64,000 nt of DNA from Eucommia ulmoides (Eukaryota; Streptophyta; Magnoliopsida; Garryales; Eucommiaceae), in assembly GCA_016647705.1 (NCBI GenBank), contig CM028338.1, forward strand, positions 24,501,077 through 24,565,076, written 5' to 3'. The notes below the pieces were generated by a model. The model worked only from the letters and a program-made list of their open reading frames with translations, was not told the DNA's origin and did no database searches. How positions within the stretch are numbered: position 1 is the first letter of the stretch; the number at the start of each line of letters is the position of its first letter. Both the position numbers and the translations under genes were made by a program. Positions 34,717 to 46,367 of this stretch are shown here, one piece after another.

Positions 34717-36330
34717 ATTCATTTTGGTAGAGCCTTCGTTAACATATACGCACCATTATCATCCGTGTGGATCTTCTCAAATTTTAACAACTTGTCATTA
34801 AGAGTTTCTCTTATCCAATGGTACCTGACGTCAATGTGTTTCGACCTCGAATGGAACGTAGAGTTCTTCGCCAAATGGATAGCACTTTGACTATCGTAAA
34901 ATAAAACGTATTGCGCCTGGTTGAAGCCAAGTTCTATCAAGAACTTCTTCATCCATAACAACTCTTTGTAGGCTTCTGTAGCTGCAATGAACTCTGCCTT
35001 TGTTGTAGAAAATGCAACGCATTTTTCCAACCTTGACTGCCACGAAACAACCCCACCTGTAAAAATAATCAAATAACCCAAAGTAGACCTGCGTGCATCC
35101 ATATCTCCTGCAATATCTGTATCTGTGTAGCCAACTAACACTGGCTTTCCATTTTCAAAACTGAGTCTCAGCTTGAAAGTGCCTCGGAGATACCTCATTA
35201 TCTATTTTACCGCATCTCAATGCTCTCTTCCCAGATTTGAAGGAAATCGGCTGACTACACCAACTGTATGAGCTAGATCTAGAGTCGTGTAAACCATTGC
35301 ATACATCAAACTTCCAACTGCTGAGGTTTATGGAACTCTTTCCATGTTTTCCTTCTCTTTGTCTGAAGAAGGACACTCCTTAGTGCTTAACTTAAAATAA
35401 GTAATAAGAGGGGAACTAACTACTTTAGCCTTATTCATATTAAACATCTCAAACAGTTTTTCAATGTGCCGTTCATGTGACATAAACAACTTATTCTCTT
35501 TTCTATCTCGATAAATTCGAATACCAAGAATCTGTTTTGCGGGCCCCAAGTCCTTTATAGAAAATGACCTACTTAATTGCTTGTTCAATTTGTCAATTCT
35601 CAAGGAATTCTTACCAACAATCAACATGTCATTTACAAAGAGCAATAAGATGATAAAGTCACCATCATTAAATTTCTACACAAATACATAATGATCTGAA
35701 GTGGTCTTCGTGTAGCCTTGCTCCCCCATAACTGACTCAAATTTCTTGTACCATTGTCTAGGTGCCTGTTTCAAACCATAAAGACTTTTCTTCAGCCAAC
35801 ACACATGATCCTCTTTTTCTTTTGCCCGGAAGCCCTCTGGTTGCTCCATATAAATCTTTTCTTCCAAGTCACCATAGAGAAAAACAGTTTTCAAATCCAT
35901 TTATTCAATCTCCAAGTCTAGGCTAGCTGCTAAGCCAAGAACAACACGAATATAAGACATTTTCACAACTAGAGAAAAAATCTCTTCAAAATCAATGCCT
36001 TTCATTTGGTTGAATCCTTTGACAACTAGTCTAGCTTTGTATCATGGCTGTGAAGTTTGTTCGTCCTGCTTTACCCTGTAAACCTACCTGTTTTTCAAAA
36101 CTCTTTTGTTCTTAGGTATCTTTACGAATTCAAAAGTGTGGTTGTCATACAATAACTACATCTCATCTTACATGGCTTCAATCCACTCTCTTTTATGTTC
36201 ATCTTGCATGGTTTCACCATAACACTCAGGTTCTCCCCTGTCAGTCAACAACACATACGCATCTGCTGAATACCGAGTGGAAGGATTTCGGTCTCTAGTA
36301 GACCTCCTGAGTGGAATTTCTGCTAGTGTT
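34717..36330 (-). pseudogene. Element C: RT and RNase H
   Basis: After the nested element the frame resumes with TLAEIPLRRSTRDRNPSTRY. RT contains MDLKTVFLYGDLEEKIYMEQ, DHVCWLKKSLYGLKQAPRQW and the catalytic box LLFVNDMLIVG, where YVDD has become FVND, losing an aspartate. SIKDLGPAKQILGIRIYRDR marks the connection. RNase H reads VGYTDTDIAGDMDARRSTLG, CVAFSTTKAEFIAATEAYKE and DSQSAIHLAKNSTFHSRSKH, ending MLTKALPK and a stop. Stops near 35930 and 35676 and a frameshift near 35330 break it. Confidence 0.93.
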
Positions 36331-36941
36331 TGTTTAAGACCCGATCTTGCATGTGCATATTTTTAATTATATTTTAGAACATTTAGAAAAAATAATGGGG
36401 TTCATTGTGTAATTTAAATTTTACTTTAAAAACTTTAAGGGTTATTGTGGTATTTAAAAGTTTGATTATAAAAATTTTAGGGATTAATATGTTAATATTA
36501 ATTTTGACTTTTAAAAGTTTAGGGATTATTAAGTTATTTAAAATATAATTTTAAAAATTTTGAGATATAATTAATATTTTTTATTTAAAAAGGGATAATT
36601 AGTGTAAATAAATAAATAATAATAATAATAAAAGAAATAAAAAAAAAACAAAAAAAAAAATGGATGAGAGTTGTTGCCTTCCTTTGGAAGGAAACGCCTC
36701 TCATCCACACACATATATAAATATATGTTATGGACAATTGGACATGTGGCATTTAAAAAAAGAAAAAGAAAAAGAAAGAAATTGGAAAGGCGGTGGAAAC
36801 TGAAACCCGCATATATACACACACACACACACACAACTTCTATTTATATATCATGCGGTTTTAGTAAAAAAAAAAAAAAAAAAAAAAGATCAAAGGAGTT
36901 ATTGACAGAACATGTATTTCCCATTGTTTTTTCATATGTTT

Positions 36942-37005
<64 letters not shown>

Positions 37006-38523
37006 TGCAAAAATAAAACATATATCACATTTAATTTATGAGACCATTTATACGGACATGTCCACACATATATTTATATGTAAAAAATGTATACGTAAGT
37101 CCGAGAAATATAGTGAGTATTTATATATACAGATATATCTAATTTGCGAATAATATAATTTAAAATAAAAATTATAAATTTTACTAAAACGATAATTTTT
37201 AGCATTTCGTCTACTAATGATATTTTTAATAGTCGATTAAAATTTTTCTGCAGCCTAAATTATTAATAGGAAGAAATTTGTAGTCGTTATTATAAAAAAT
37301 TTTGTATAGCTAATATTAACTTAAGAAATTAGGCGTCAAATAATTTCGTATTATCAAAAAAATTTGGAATGGAAAATTTTGCATTTTAGGGTCACTCATT
37401 ACATATTAAATTTATTTTAAACAAATTTTTACTTTAGGCCCTTTGGTTGTTAGGTTCACAGGCGACGCTGACCATACGACATTTTGACGATAGTATTTTT
37501 AGTAGCGCAAAAAATTGAGATGAGTGTACTGTCTTTTATGTAATTTGTCAAATTATATTTTTCGTACTAAAATGTGAAAAAAAAAAAAAAAAGGTTTATT
37601 AAAATGAATTATTTTATAACGTTATGCGGATTAAGTAAATTTTTAAATGTGAAACGTGGTTTTTTTATTATCCGACTATGCCATAGTGTGATTCCGACAG
37701 GAGGACATGTTTTGCGGGATGTTGTTGGTCCTAACAAAAGGGCATGTCCTGTAGGACAATATATTGTAACCTGACAAGAGGGCAAGTCTAGCATGTGATT
37801 GATATCTGTTGTTGTCGTTGACGATAATGGTTATCATCATGATACAATAGTTTTTACCACGTGTTGGCTCCTACCATTAGAGATATTGAATGGTCCTGAC
37901 ACTGATAGCCACCTTAGATGACACAGTTGTACAAGTTACGGTATCGTCGTAACTCCCGATCGTGAGGTGAAACGATCCTATGGCTAGTAGAAAAATATGT
38001 GTACAATATTTTATTATATATCAAATTATTTGATTTGTTGATTTAAATGCATTATTTTATTGCCATGATAGCTGTGGAATTTTATTTTGGCTCAGTGTGT
38101 GGTTATCTGTTATATTTTGAAAAGTGGTATTTGATAATAATACTATATCCATATAAATTGTTTTTACATTATAAAGACAGTACAACCATAAAATATTTGG
38201 TCTCAAGTACTTCAGCTAAAAATAGGTCCACTACTAGCGCTAAGTAGAGTCAGAGAAGATAGTGAGTTTTATTTTGGAGGCTGTCAGGACAGTTGTTGGG
38301 AGTGAGTGGTTGAAATATTTTTGTAGTCTTGTTACAAAATAGAAGGCTTTGTATAAAAGCTAAAATTTTAAATTGAAAAAAAAATATTATTATTATTATT
38401 ATTATTTTATTATAGTGGCGCAGCGGAAGCATGGCGGCAGAGTGATTTGTGTTTTTCTAATATTTCTCAATAAAAATAGAAGGGATAAATCGAGTGGTGG
38501 CCTTGGGAAACCGGGTCTTTACA
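36331..38523 (+). repeat. 5' LTR of the nested G element
   Basis: It is 2193 bp, from TGTTTAAGACCCGATC to GGGTCTTTACA. It carries a CA/TA microsatellite (36945-37007), a CAGGAGGACATG-type minisatellite (37685-37800) and the GATCGTGAGG block shared with the other G LTRs. Confidence 0.9.
36945..37007. repeat. (CA)n(TA)n microsatellite
   Basis: About 36 bp of CA are followed by about 25 bp of TA. The second LTR of the same element has only a short TA run at this position. Confidence 0.95.
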
Positions 38524-38772
38524 GTTGGTATCAGAGCTTAGGTTATAGATTCTGTAGACTCGGTGAGTATTGTACAGTCAGTAGTGGACCACAATATAGG
38601 TAGTTGAGTTGTGAGATCGGTTTAGAAGTAAGTTTGAAATCCTTTTACTTGACTGGAGATTAGTGCATATGCATTAGGCACTGCATTATATTCATGATTT
38701 TTCATGCTATCCGCATTTATTCATTTAAAGTAACTAAATTTCGGGACAAAATTTCTTTTAGAGGGGAATGAT
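38524..38772 (+). other. 249-bp interior of the nested G element
   Basis: It consists of the primer site, about 200 bp of non-coding sequence and the polypurine tract TTTAGAGGGGAATGAT (38757-38772) that abuts the second LTR. No coding domain is present. Either gag-pol was deleted or the element was always a non-autonomous derivative. Confidence 0.85.
38526..38537 (+). other. Primer-binding site of the nested G element
   Basis: TGGTATCAGAGC is a perfect match to the common initiator-methionine tRNA primer site, two bases after the LTR end at 38523. Confidence 0.92.
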
Positions 38773-40719
38773 TGTAAGACTCGATCTTGCATGTGTATAT
38801 TTTTAATTATATTTTAGAACATTTAGAAAAATAATGGGGTTCGGTGTGTAATTTAAATTTTACTTTAAAAACTTTAAGGGTTATTGTGGTATTTAAAAGT
38901 TTGATTGTAAAAATTTTGGGGATTAACATGTAATTTTGACTTTTAAAACTTTAGGGATTATTAAGTTATTTAAAATATAACTTTAATTTTTTTGGGATAT
39001 AATTAATTTTTTTTTAATTTCAAAAAAGATAATTAGTGTAAATAAATAAATAATAAAAGAAATAAAAAAAAATGGATGAGAGTTGTTGCCTTCCTTTGGA
39101 AGGCAATGCCTCTCATCCACACATGTATATAAATATATGTTATGGACAATTGGACATGTGGCATTTAAAAAATAAAAAGAAAAGAAATTGGAAAGGCGGT
39201 GGAAACTGAAACCCACATACATACATATATATATATATATTACAAAAATAAAATATATATCATGTTTAATTTATGGGACCATTTATATAGACATGTACAC
39301 ACGTATATTTATATGTCAAAAATGTATGCGTGGGTCCGATAAATATAGTGGGTATATTTATTTAGACAAATATATTTAATTTACGAAGAATATAATTTAA
39401 GATATAAATTTTAAATTTTACTGAAACAACAATTTTTAGCTTTTCGTCAACTAATGATATTTTTAACAGTCGATTAATATTTTTCTACAACCGAAATTAT
39501 TAATAGGAAGAAATTTGTAGTCGTTGTTAAAGAAATTTTTGTACAACTAATATTAACTTAATAAATTAGGCGTTAAATAATTTCATATAATCAAAAAAAA
39601 AATTGAAATGGGAAATAGTGCATTTTAGGGTCATGCATTACATATTAAATTTATTTTAAATAAATTCTTAGTTTAGGCGCTTTGGTTTTTAGGTTCACAA
39701 AGCGACGCCAAGCACGTGACATTTTGACGATAGTATTTTTAGTAGTGAAAAAAATTTGAAGTGAGTGTACTGTCTTCTATGTAATTTGTCAAATTATATT
39801 TTCATACTAAAATGTGAAAAAAATGGGTTTATTAAAATGAATTATTTTATAACGTTATACGGATCAAGTAAATTTTTAAATATGGAACGTGGTTTTTTTA
39901 TTATCTAACTATGCCATAGTGTGATCCCGGCAAGAGGGCATGTCTTACGAGATGTTGTTGGTTCTAACAGGAGGGCATGTCCTGTAGGACAATATGTTGT
40001 GACCTGACCAGAGGACAAGTCCAGCAGGTGGTTGATATCTGTTGTTGTTCACGATAATGATTATTATGATGATATGGTGGTTTTTACCACGTGTTGGCTC
40101 CTATTATTAGAGATATTGAATGGCTCTGACACTGATAGCCATCTTAGATGGCTTAGTTATACAAGTTACGGAACCATCATAACTTCCGATCGTAAGGTGA
40201 AACGATCCTATAGCTAGTAAAGAAATATGTGTGCAGCATTTTATTATTGTTGATCCTAAGATTTTGATGAACAATTAAAGGTTGATGTTTTTTGTGAAAC
40301 TAATGGTTTGATTAAGTGTTTCAGTTTATTAGTTCCAATAATGAAGATATGATGACAAGTAATGAATGCATGCTAAAGAGAGTGACAAAGACGATGGACA
40401 TTAAGAGAGAGAAGATTTTGAAAAATTTAAGGGATAATAACTCAGGTTAATTTTTACTCTTAATGTATCCCGATTAGGATCACACATGACATAAAAAGAT
40501 TTTTAAATGATTTTTATAAATATATGTGTTTTTAATAGGATCCTAATTAATTGAATTATTTGCTTCTATTTGTAATTAAAAAAGAAATATTTATAATTGA
40601 TTAAAATTGAAGTTAAGTATTTAGTAGAGCTAATTAAGAAAAGAAAATGGTTAAAGGGGCAAAAATATCAATGATAATGAATTAAAAACGAGTTTAGAAA
40701 AGAGATCCAATATCTTTAA

Positions 40720-40890
40720 GTAGACTGGTAAGTCGATTGGACAAAACAGGTGAACTCTCTGTATCTCTAAGTTGACAGGTAAGTCGACTGGTAAAGAGAA
40801 ATGGAACTCTCTGAATCTCTAAGTCGACTTGAGAAGATAAATGGAACTCTCTGAATCTCTAAGTCAATAGATAGGTCGACCAATGGGCAC
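40720..40890. repeat. GTCGAC tandem block in L solo LTR
   Basis: Three to four units of about 50 bp contain TCTCTAAGTCGAC, GGTAAGTCGACTGGT and ATGGAACTCTCTGAA. The core GTCGAC is palindromic and varies (GTCGAT, GTTGAC, GTCGAC) between units. Confidence 0.8.
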
Positions 40891-41303
40891 ATAATCTTTG
40901 ATTTGGCTACATCATGAATCAAGCGGTCGACTGCTGATCTTGGTCAGTTGACTGGTGTGTCAGTTTCAGGATATTGTGGAATTCCGAATTTATATCTAAA
41001 AATAGCAGTCTTTTGGTTGGGATTTATGAGAGATTTTAAGGATTTTATAATATGCTACACCTATTATTTAATTCCTATTGATTTGGTTCATTAAGTTTGA
41101 ATATTCCTCACTTTGGTACATATAATTGTTTCTATTCTATTTAATTGAGATTGAGAAATATTTGGGGGACTTAATTGAGAGATTTAAAAGTTATAATTAA
41201 GTGAATTGAACCAAAACGAAGTCATAATAATATAAGGGGTCTAAGAGAGCAATTAAGTGTCATGATAAATGAGAACTAGCTGTTAGAGAGTTGTTTCTAA
41301 TCC

Positions 41304-41320
41304 CATATATAGAGACCTGC
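41304..41320 (+). promoter_or_regulatory. Predicted TATA box of family L LTR
   Basis: CATATATAGAGACCTGCGG at 41304 is the only strong TATA-like motif near the middle of the LTR. The motif and the following AGACCTGCG are conserved in the copies at 7548 and, inverted, at 8937. It is a sequence-based prediction only. Confidence 0.45.
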
Positions 41321-42943
41321 GGATTTCACATAATACACACAATATCAAGAACTATTCAATTCTTAAGATTTTATAAAAGTTATCATTCTGATATTATACT
41401 GAAAAATATTGTAAGATTATTCTGGATTTAAAATTCTTGAGTTAAAGCGCTAATTTATTTGGCGTCACCAATCTGAGCTGTCTAGCGATCTGTTTTGCAA
41501 TCCATTGCTGTTTTTCTGGTGAGATCATTCCAAGTTTATTCTTTAATTTAGTATTTGATTATTATTACTTGCTGGGTGAATTGATCTTTTTGAGAAATCG
41601 TTTTTGAACTTTAAAAGTATAAAAATCTTTTAAAACGATTTGTGTATTAATATGATTATGTGCTTAATTGTGCTACCTACATTCTTTATTATAATCATAT
41701 TTTGTTTTCTCACTTTATTTCTATCACTAGTATTAGGACATTAATTGAGTATTAATTAATTTGAGGTGGTAGAAGTTCCGAGTGGGAAGAACGTATCAAT
41801 TTTTGTAATTGGTGAGTTGTGTGCAGATTAGATACTATTGCGAGTGTCTAATCAGGGGTAACTTGGTTTCAATCTTTTCCGGTAAAGAGATTGAGGTGTT
41901 AATTATTCCTTTATAGAATTAATTGTGAGTGATTTTGTAAAGGTTCCATCATTATCTGGGAAAATGATAGTTGGAGTGTTTTTGTGAGGTTTTGATTCTT
42001 GAGCCTTAGATATAAAAAGAATTAGGTTGTGATTATCTCTGTAATAGAATTAGGTTATTATTGAGCTTGTAAAAAGTAGAGGTTATTCCTGAGTTTGGGA
42101 AAAAGAATTTGTAAAAGTTGATTCTGAGTCTGTGAAAAGAATCATTGTAAGGGTTTGGTTCCTATCTATAAAGGAATCTTGAGTTTAGTGGGTGCAAATC
42201 TCCATGGGGCTCGGAGGACTGGATTAGCCAAGAGTAGCTTGGTGAACCAGGATATATCGGTGTGTACTGCATTGTTTATTTCCTTTATTTTATCTTGTGT
42301 TATTTGGGTGTGTACCTAGAGCTTATTACATTTATCCGCTGCTATAAAGATAATAATTAATTTTAGGATAAAATTAATTATTTGATTTTTGAAGTGTTAT
42401 TATTTGGAATAATTTTTTGTACTACCCAATTCACCCTCCTCTTGGGTAACTTATTAGGCCAACAATTATATATCAAATTATTTGATGGGTTGATTTTAAT
42501 GCATTATTTTATTGTAATGATAATTGTGGAATTTTATTTCGGCTCAATGTGTGGTTATCTGTTATATTTTGAAAAGTGGTATTTGATAATTATGCTTGAT
42601 CCATATAAATTGTTTTTATATTATGAAGACAGTACAACGATAAAATATTTAGTCTCAGATACCTCAGCTAGAGACGAGTCCACTACTGGCGTTAGGTAGA
42701 GTCAAATGAGATAGTGAGTTTTATTTTGGAGGCTGTCAGGACAGTTGTTGGGAGTGAGTGGTTAAAATATTTTTTTAGTTTTGTTACCAAATAAACAGCT
42801 TCGTATAAAAATTAAAAAATTAAATTTTATCAGAGTGGCGCAGCAGAAGCGTGGCGGTGAAGTGATTTATGTTTTTCCAATATTTCTTCGAAAAAATAAA
42901 AAGAAGAAACCGAGTGACGACCTTGGAAAACCGAGTTGTTATA

Positions 42944-44270
42944 CTTTTGGTACTTGTGGCTGATCAAGAGACTTATGGTTAGTCTCATCCTCTAACGAAG
43001 TATCAGCATTACTTGGACTCAACTGGTTATCCTGAATATCATCTCTAACAGGCGTTAGCACTTGTGTCAGAAGAATTGGATCCAAGTCAACCAAGTCATC
43101 ATAGTTTTGAGGCACTGTTTCATCTGTCTTCTCGATATCTCGTATAATCTGGTCTTCCATGAACACAACATCTCAGCTTCTTACAAGTTTCTTCTGTACC
43201 AGATCATAAAACTTGTAACCGAACTCATCTTGGCTATATCCAATAAATATGCACTGTCGTGTTTTAACATCAAGTTTGGACCTCTCATCTTGGGGAATAT
43301 GCACAAAACCCTTGCATCCAAAGACATGTAAGTGATTGTAAGTAACTTCTTTCCCTGACCAAACTTTTTCTAGAACGTCAAACTCTAAGGAAACACACGG
43401 TGTAAGGTTCAACACATGTACAGCTGTGCTCAAAGCCTCACCCCAAGAAGATCTTGGCAACTATGCTTGTGAAAGTAAACATCTCACCCTTTCAACTAGC
43501 GTTTTGTTCATTCTCTATGCCAAAACATTCAACTGAGGAGTTTTTGGAGGTGTATTTTGGTGACGAATGCCTTGTTGTCTGCAGTAGTCATCAAAGAGAC
43601 CCAAATACTCACCCCTGTTATCTGTTCTGATACACTTCAGCTTATTCCCAGTCTGTCTCTCAACTGTAGCTTGAAATTGTTTAAACACATCTAGCACTTT
43701 AGTCTTCAAGGTATAAACCTACAACTTCCTTGAGTGATCATTTATAAAAGTCACAAAATAGAGATCACCATCAAGATTTTTTGTTTTCATAGGACCACAA
43801 ACATCGGAATATACTAAATCAAGTATAACTTGTTTTCTTGAAAAAGATGATGACTTAAAGGCAACTCTGGTTTGCTTTCCCGCCAAGCAATGAGCATACT
43901 TCTTCAAAGGTGCATTCTTCATTCTCAAAAGGAGATTCTTCTTGGTTAAAACCATCAACCTTTTTCACTCATGTGACAAAGCTTCTTATGCCAAAGCTCA
44001 ATTGTACCTTCATTTTCCATTGCATTGATGTTGCAATTCGAGATCTTTGTTTGCATGAAGTACAAAGAAAAACACTTCTTCCCTCTAGCCACAGCCATGG
44101 AACCTTTAGTGAGCTTCCATTAACCATACTAAAGGTGTTTCAAAACCCTTCATCATCAAGCTTGCCTGTAGAAATTAAATTTAAGCGGATATCCAGAATG
44201 TGTTTGACATTTTTCAAGATCAACATTGTACCAATATTAGTCTCCAAGACTATCAATGACCCATGACATG
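42944..44270 (-). pseudogene. Element C: protease remnant, pre-integrase and integrase
   Basis: From 44270 leftwards come ILKNVKHILDIRLNLISTGK of the protease-to-integrase linker, then the pre-integrase part KYAHCLAGKQTRVAFKSSSF. The integrase core reads LDLVYSDVCGPMKTKNLDGD and FVTFINDHSRKL, then RTDNRGEYLGLFDDYCRQQG with IRHQNTPPKTPQLN, and LNLTPCVSLEFDVLEKVWSG with HVFGCKGFVHIPQDERSKL. The first and second catalytic aspartates are in DVCGP and RTDN. Stops and frameshifts separate the blocks. The D-S-G protease site is absent: INLACHGS jumps straight to LIVLETNIGT, so about 60 codons seem deleted. The last codons DQPQVP are cut by the G element at 42943. Confidence 0.88.
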
Positions 44271-45137
44271 CTAGATTAATAACACCGTCATCGTAAACAA
44301 CAAGAAAGTCTTCGGAAGTAGTAGTGGCGGAAACCCGATCATCCTCCTTTCCTTCATTGTTTTTTTTTTTTTTTTCTCATTCCATTTCTCCTTATTCTCT
44401 TTCTTCAATTTTCTGCAATATTTCTTGATGTGCCTCTTTACGCTACAATGATGGCACTCCACATTAACGAACTTGTTGGACTTGCTTGTAGTTTGATATC
44501 TATTCTTTGGACCTCTGCTCTTGCTTCTTCCCCTATTTTTTGTAACCAAGATGTCCGACTCTGAAGAAGAACCATGTGATTTTCTTCACATCTCTTCGTT
44601 CAAAATATTTCTCTTAGCAAAGTTCATATTGATTATGCTGTCGGGAGCTAAATTATAAATCGATGTTCTGAACGTTTCCCAAGAGCTCGGCAAAGTACCA
44701 AGCAACCATAACGCACGAATCTTTTTATCGAACTTGATGCCCATTCCATTCAGCTGATTAATTAATCTCTGAATTGTGTTCAAGTGATCTGTCAGTGGAG
44801 TTCTGTCTTGGTATCTCAGATTCATCAATTTATGCATCAAATACATTTTATTGTTTCCCGTCTTCTTGCCATACAACTCAAATTTAGTCCAAAGTGTACA
44901 GGCATGTTTCTCCCAATTGATGTAATTCAAAACATTATCATTTACCCATTGTCTAATGTATCCACATACTTTCCAATGTAGCAAGTTCTATTCTTCATCG
45001 GATTTATTTTCAAGCTTTTCAATAGCAAACACCGGTAAATGAAGTTCATTCACGTAAAGAAGATCTTCCATTTTTCCGCTCCAAGTGTGATAATTAGAGC
45101 CATTCAAAGTAATCATTCTCCTCAACGTTTCTTCCAT
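44271..45137 (-). pseudogene. Element C gag with one premature stop
   Basis: ATG at 45137 opens [20 protein letters not shown] followed by [12 protein letters not shown], the copia gag start (LNGSNY..W). A stop after KSDEE (probably TGG to TAG, near 44985) separates it from NLLHWKVCGYIRQWVNDNVL, KFELYGKKTGNNKMYLMHKL and LNGMGIKFDKKIRALWLLGT, the central gag domain. The nucleocapsid knuckle CHHCSVKRHIKKYC near 44460 keeps the C-C-H-C spacing. It is the most intact gag here, but the premature stop and a shift near 44555 inactivate it. Confidence 0.9.
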
Positions 45138-45187
45138 TGTTCAACACAAGATATTCGACAAAATCAACCTTGCTGTAGATACAATTT

Positions 45188-45939
45188 TGATGAGATAAAT
45201 CAACTTACTCGAAAAAATTAATCGAATAAGAATGCGCAACGGAAATAAAGTTTATCCCGTTCTTATGTGAACCATTAGGAATTAAATTTGAGTAATACGT
45301 GAATCAACACACCACAAACACAATCACACGAGGCAACCAATTTTAACGTGGAAAACCTTCCTAAGACGAGGAGAAAAAATTGCGGGACAGAAGTCCACCC
45401 AAAATCTCCACTATCACAAAATAATGGGAATACAATCCTCTCTAGTTGCAACTAGAGGTACACAACCACAATTACTTCAAGAAAAAAATCAATCTTGGTA
45501 ATGGAACAAGATACACAAGAGCAAAACGAAAAGATCTCACCAAAATGCGGGTTTAAACACAATCTGAAATAGTCCCATCAAAACAGTAGCTTCTGACCTT
45601 GGAATCTGATCTTCACCGTTCAGATTGTAGACCACTGAGTCACGAACCTGCTATCCAAATTTCAGCCTGATTGAACGGTTGATTGTCCTCCAATCGAAGT
45701 TTGACAAGAACAACACACCAAGGATTTTGAGACAACTTGTCTCTTCCTCTCTCTCTCTCTCTCTCTATTATGTGGTTGTTTTTCTTGTTCCCACTTTCAC
45801 ACACTGACCAAATTCAGCACAATAAGGTTTAAGAAATAAATTGAAACATTAAAAGGCTATTTTACCATTGGACATTTTCATGGGCATAAGCAGGAATATT
45901 GGGCCTCTCCACATTGAGGAAAACAAACCAAGCCCAACA
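45188..45939 (-). repeat. 5' LTR of element C
   Basis: It is 752 bp, reading TGTTGGGCTTGG from 45939, and matches the 3' LTR almost throughout. Inside it, a primer-like site TTGTATCTACAGC (rather than TGGTATCAGAGC) lies at about 45175-45187 on the minus strand. Confidence 0.92.
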
Positions 45940-46367
45940 ATCCAAACCCCAAAACCTATAATGAGATCTGAACCCATTTCATAACCGACTACCTTCGATC
46001 AAGTCCACGTTCAAGCAAGTGGTCCAAAATCCCTAACCCATCTCAGCCGTTGTCTCTCTTCTCTCTTTCCCCCATCAGCATTCACCTCTTTCTTTGCTCT
46101 CCAACTAATAAAAAATTTAATTACACTTCACACTTCTAAATATAAATAAAACTATATTATTATATCATATGATTGAGACAAATTAACTGATAATTGTGTT
46201 AATTACATTGGTTAATGATGGGATCCTAGAAACATATTTTTTAACCAGCGACTTGGCTGTTTTTTTTTAGAAAAAATAAAATAAATTAAAAGTATATTTT
46301 AAAAATATATATTAGAAATATTATTGGCATTTCACATGTTGAACATCAAAACATAGGGATAATTTTA
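45940..46367. other. Host spacer right of element C
   Basis: The sequence continues the flank left of 33922, with a CT-rich stretch at 46050-46075 and AT-rich DNA beyond. No gene is recognised apart from the possible short frame ending at 45971. Confidence 0.4.

Larger units (their letters stand above)
40248..42464 (+). mobile_element. Solo LTR of family L inside the G LTR
   Basis: Perfect ATTAT duplications flank it (40243-40247 and 42465-42469). It runs from TGTTGATCCTAAGATT to AGGCCAACA, 2217 bp, with no internal domain. Its presence in only one of the two G LTRs confirms it as an insertion. It is the most complete copy of the family and defines the LTR ends used for the others. Tandem words around GTCGAC lie at 40720-40890. 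Confidence 0.95.
36331..42943 (+). mobile_element. Gypsy-type element of family G with 2.2-kb LTRs and 249-bp interior, nested in element C
   Basis: Two direct LTRs (36331-38523 and 38773-42943) start TGTxxAAGACxCGATCTTGC and end in ACCGxGTxxTTATA/CTTTACA. The space between is only 249 bp and holds a perfect primer site and a polypurine tract but no gag-pol. The phrase TTGGTATCAGAGCTTAGG and the tail AATTTCGGGACAAAATTTCT before the purine tract are typical of plant Ty3/gypsy chromoviruses (Del/Tekay), a recalled resemblance. Element C reads DQPQVP on one side and TLAEIPLRRSTR on the other, so the insertion is inside its pol. The flanks GTGTT and CTTTT agree at three of five positions, an old or imprecise duplication. 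Confidence 0.87.
38773..42943 (+). repeat. 3' LTR of the nested G element, interrupted
   Basis: It starts TGTAAGACTCGATC and aligns with the 5' LTR to 40247 and again from 42465 to 42943. Removing the solo LTR at 40248-42464 leaves about 1954 bp, shorter than the first LTR mainly because of microsatellite and local length differences. Confidence 0.88.
33922..45939 (-). mobile_element. Element C: Ty1/copia, Tnt1-94-like (Tork), with a nested gypsy element
   Basis: Matching LTRs (33922-34665 and 45188-45939), both ending CCAAGCCCAACA on the plus strand, are flanked by perfect ATCCA duplications (33917-33921 and 45940-45944). Gag, integrase, RT and RNase H lie between them on the minus strand. 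The wording (GTPQLN-type loss aside, ALPK end, LDMDVK-like RT, MRYLRGT) fits the Tnt1-94 group. Without the nested 36331-42943 element it is about 5.4 kb, normal for a full-length copia. It is the best-preserved copia here but is dead: the RT box is mutated, part of the protease is missing and several stops occur. Confidence 0.92.

Noticed and set aside
43910..44266. 118-codon plus-strand frame
   Set aside because: It is antisense to the better supported copia protease/integrase region of element C.
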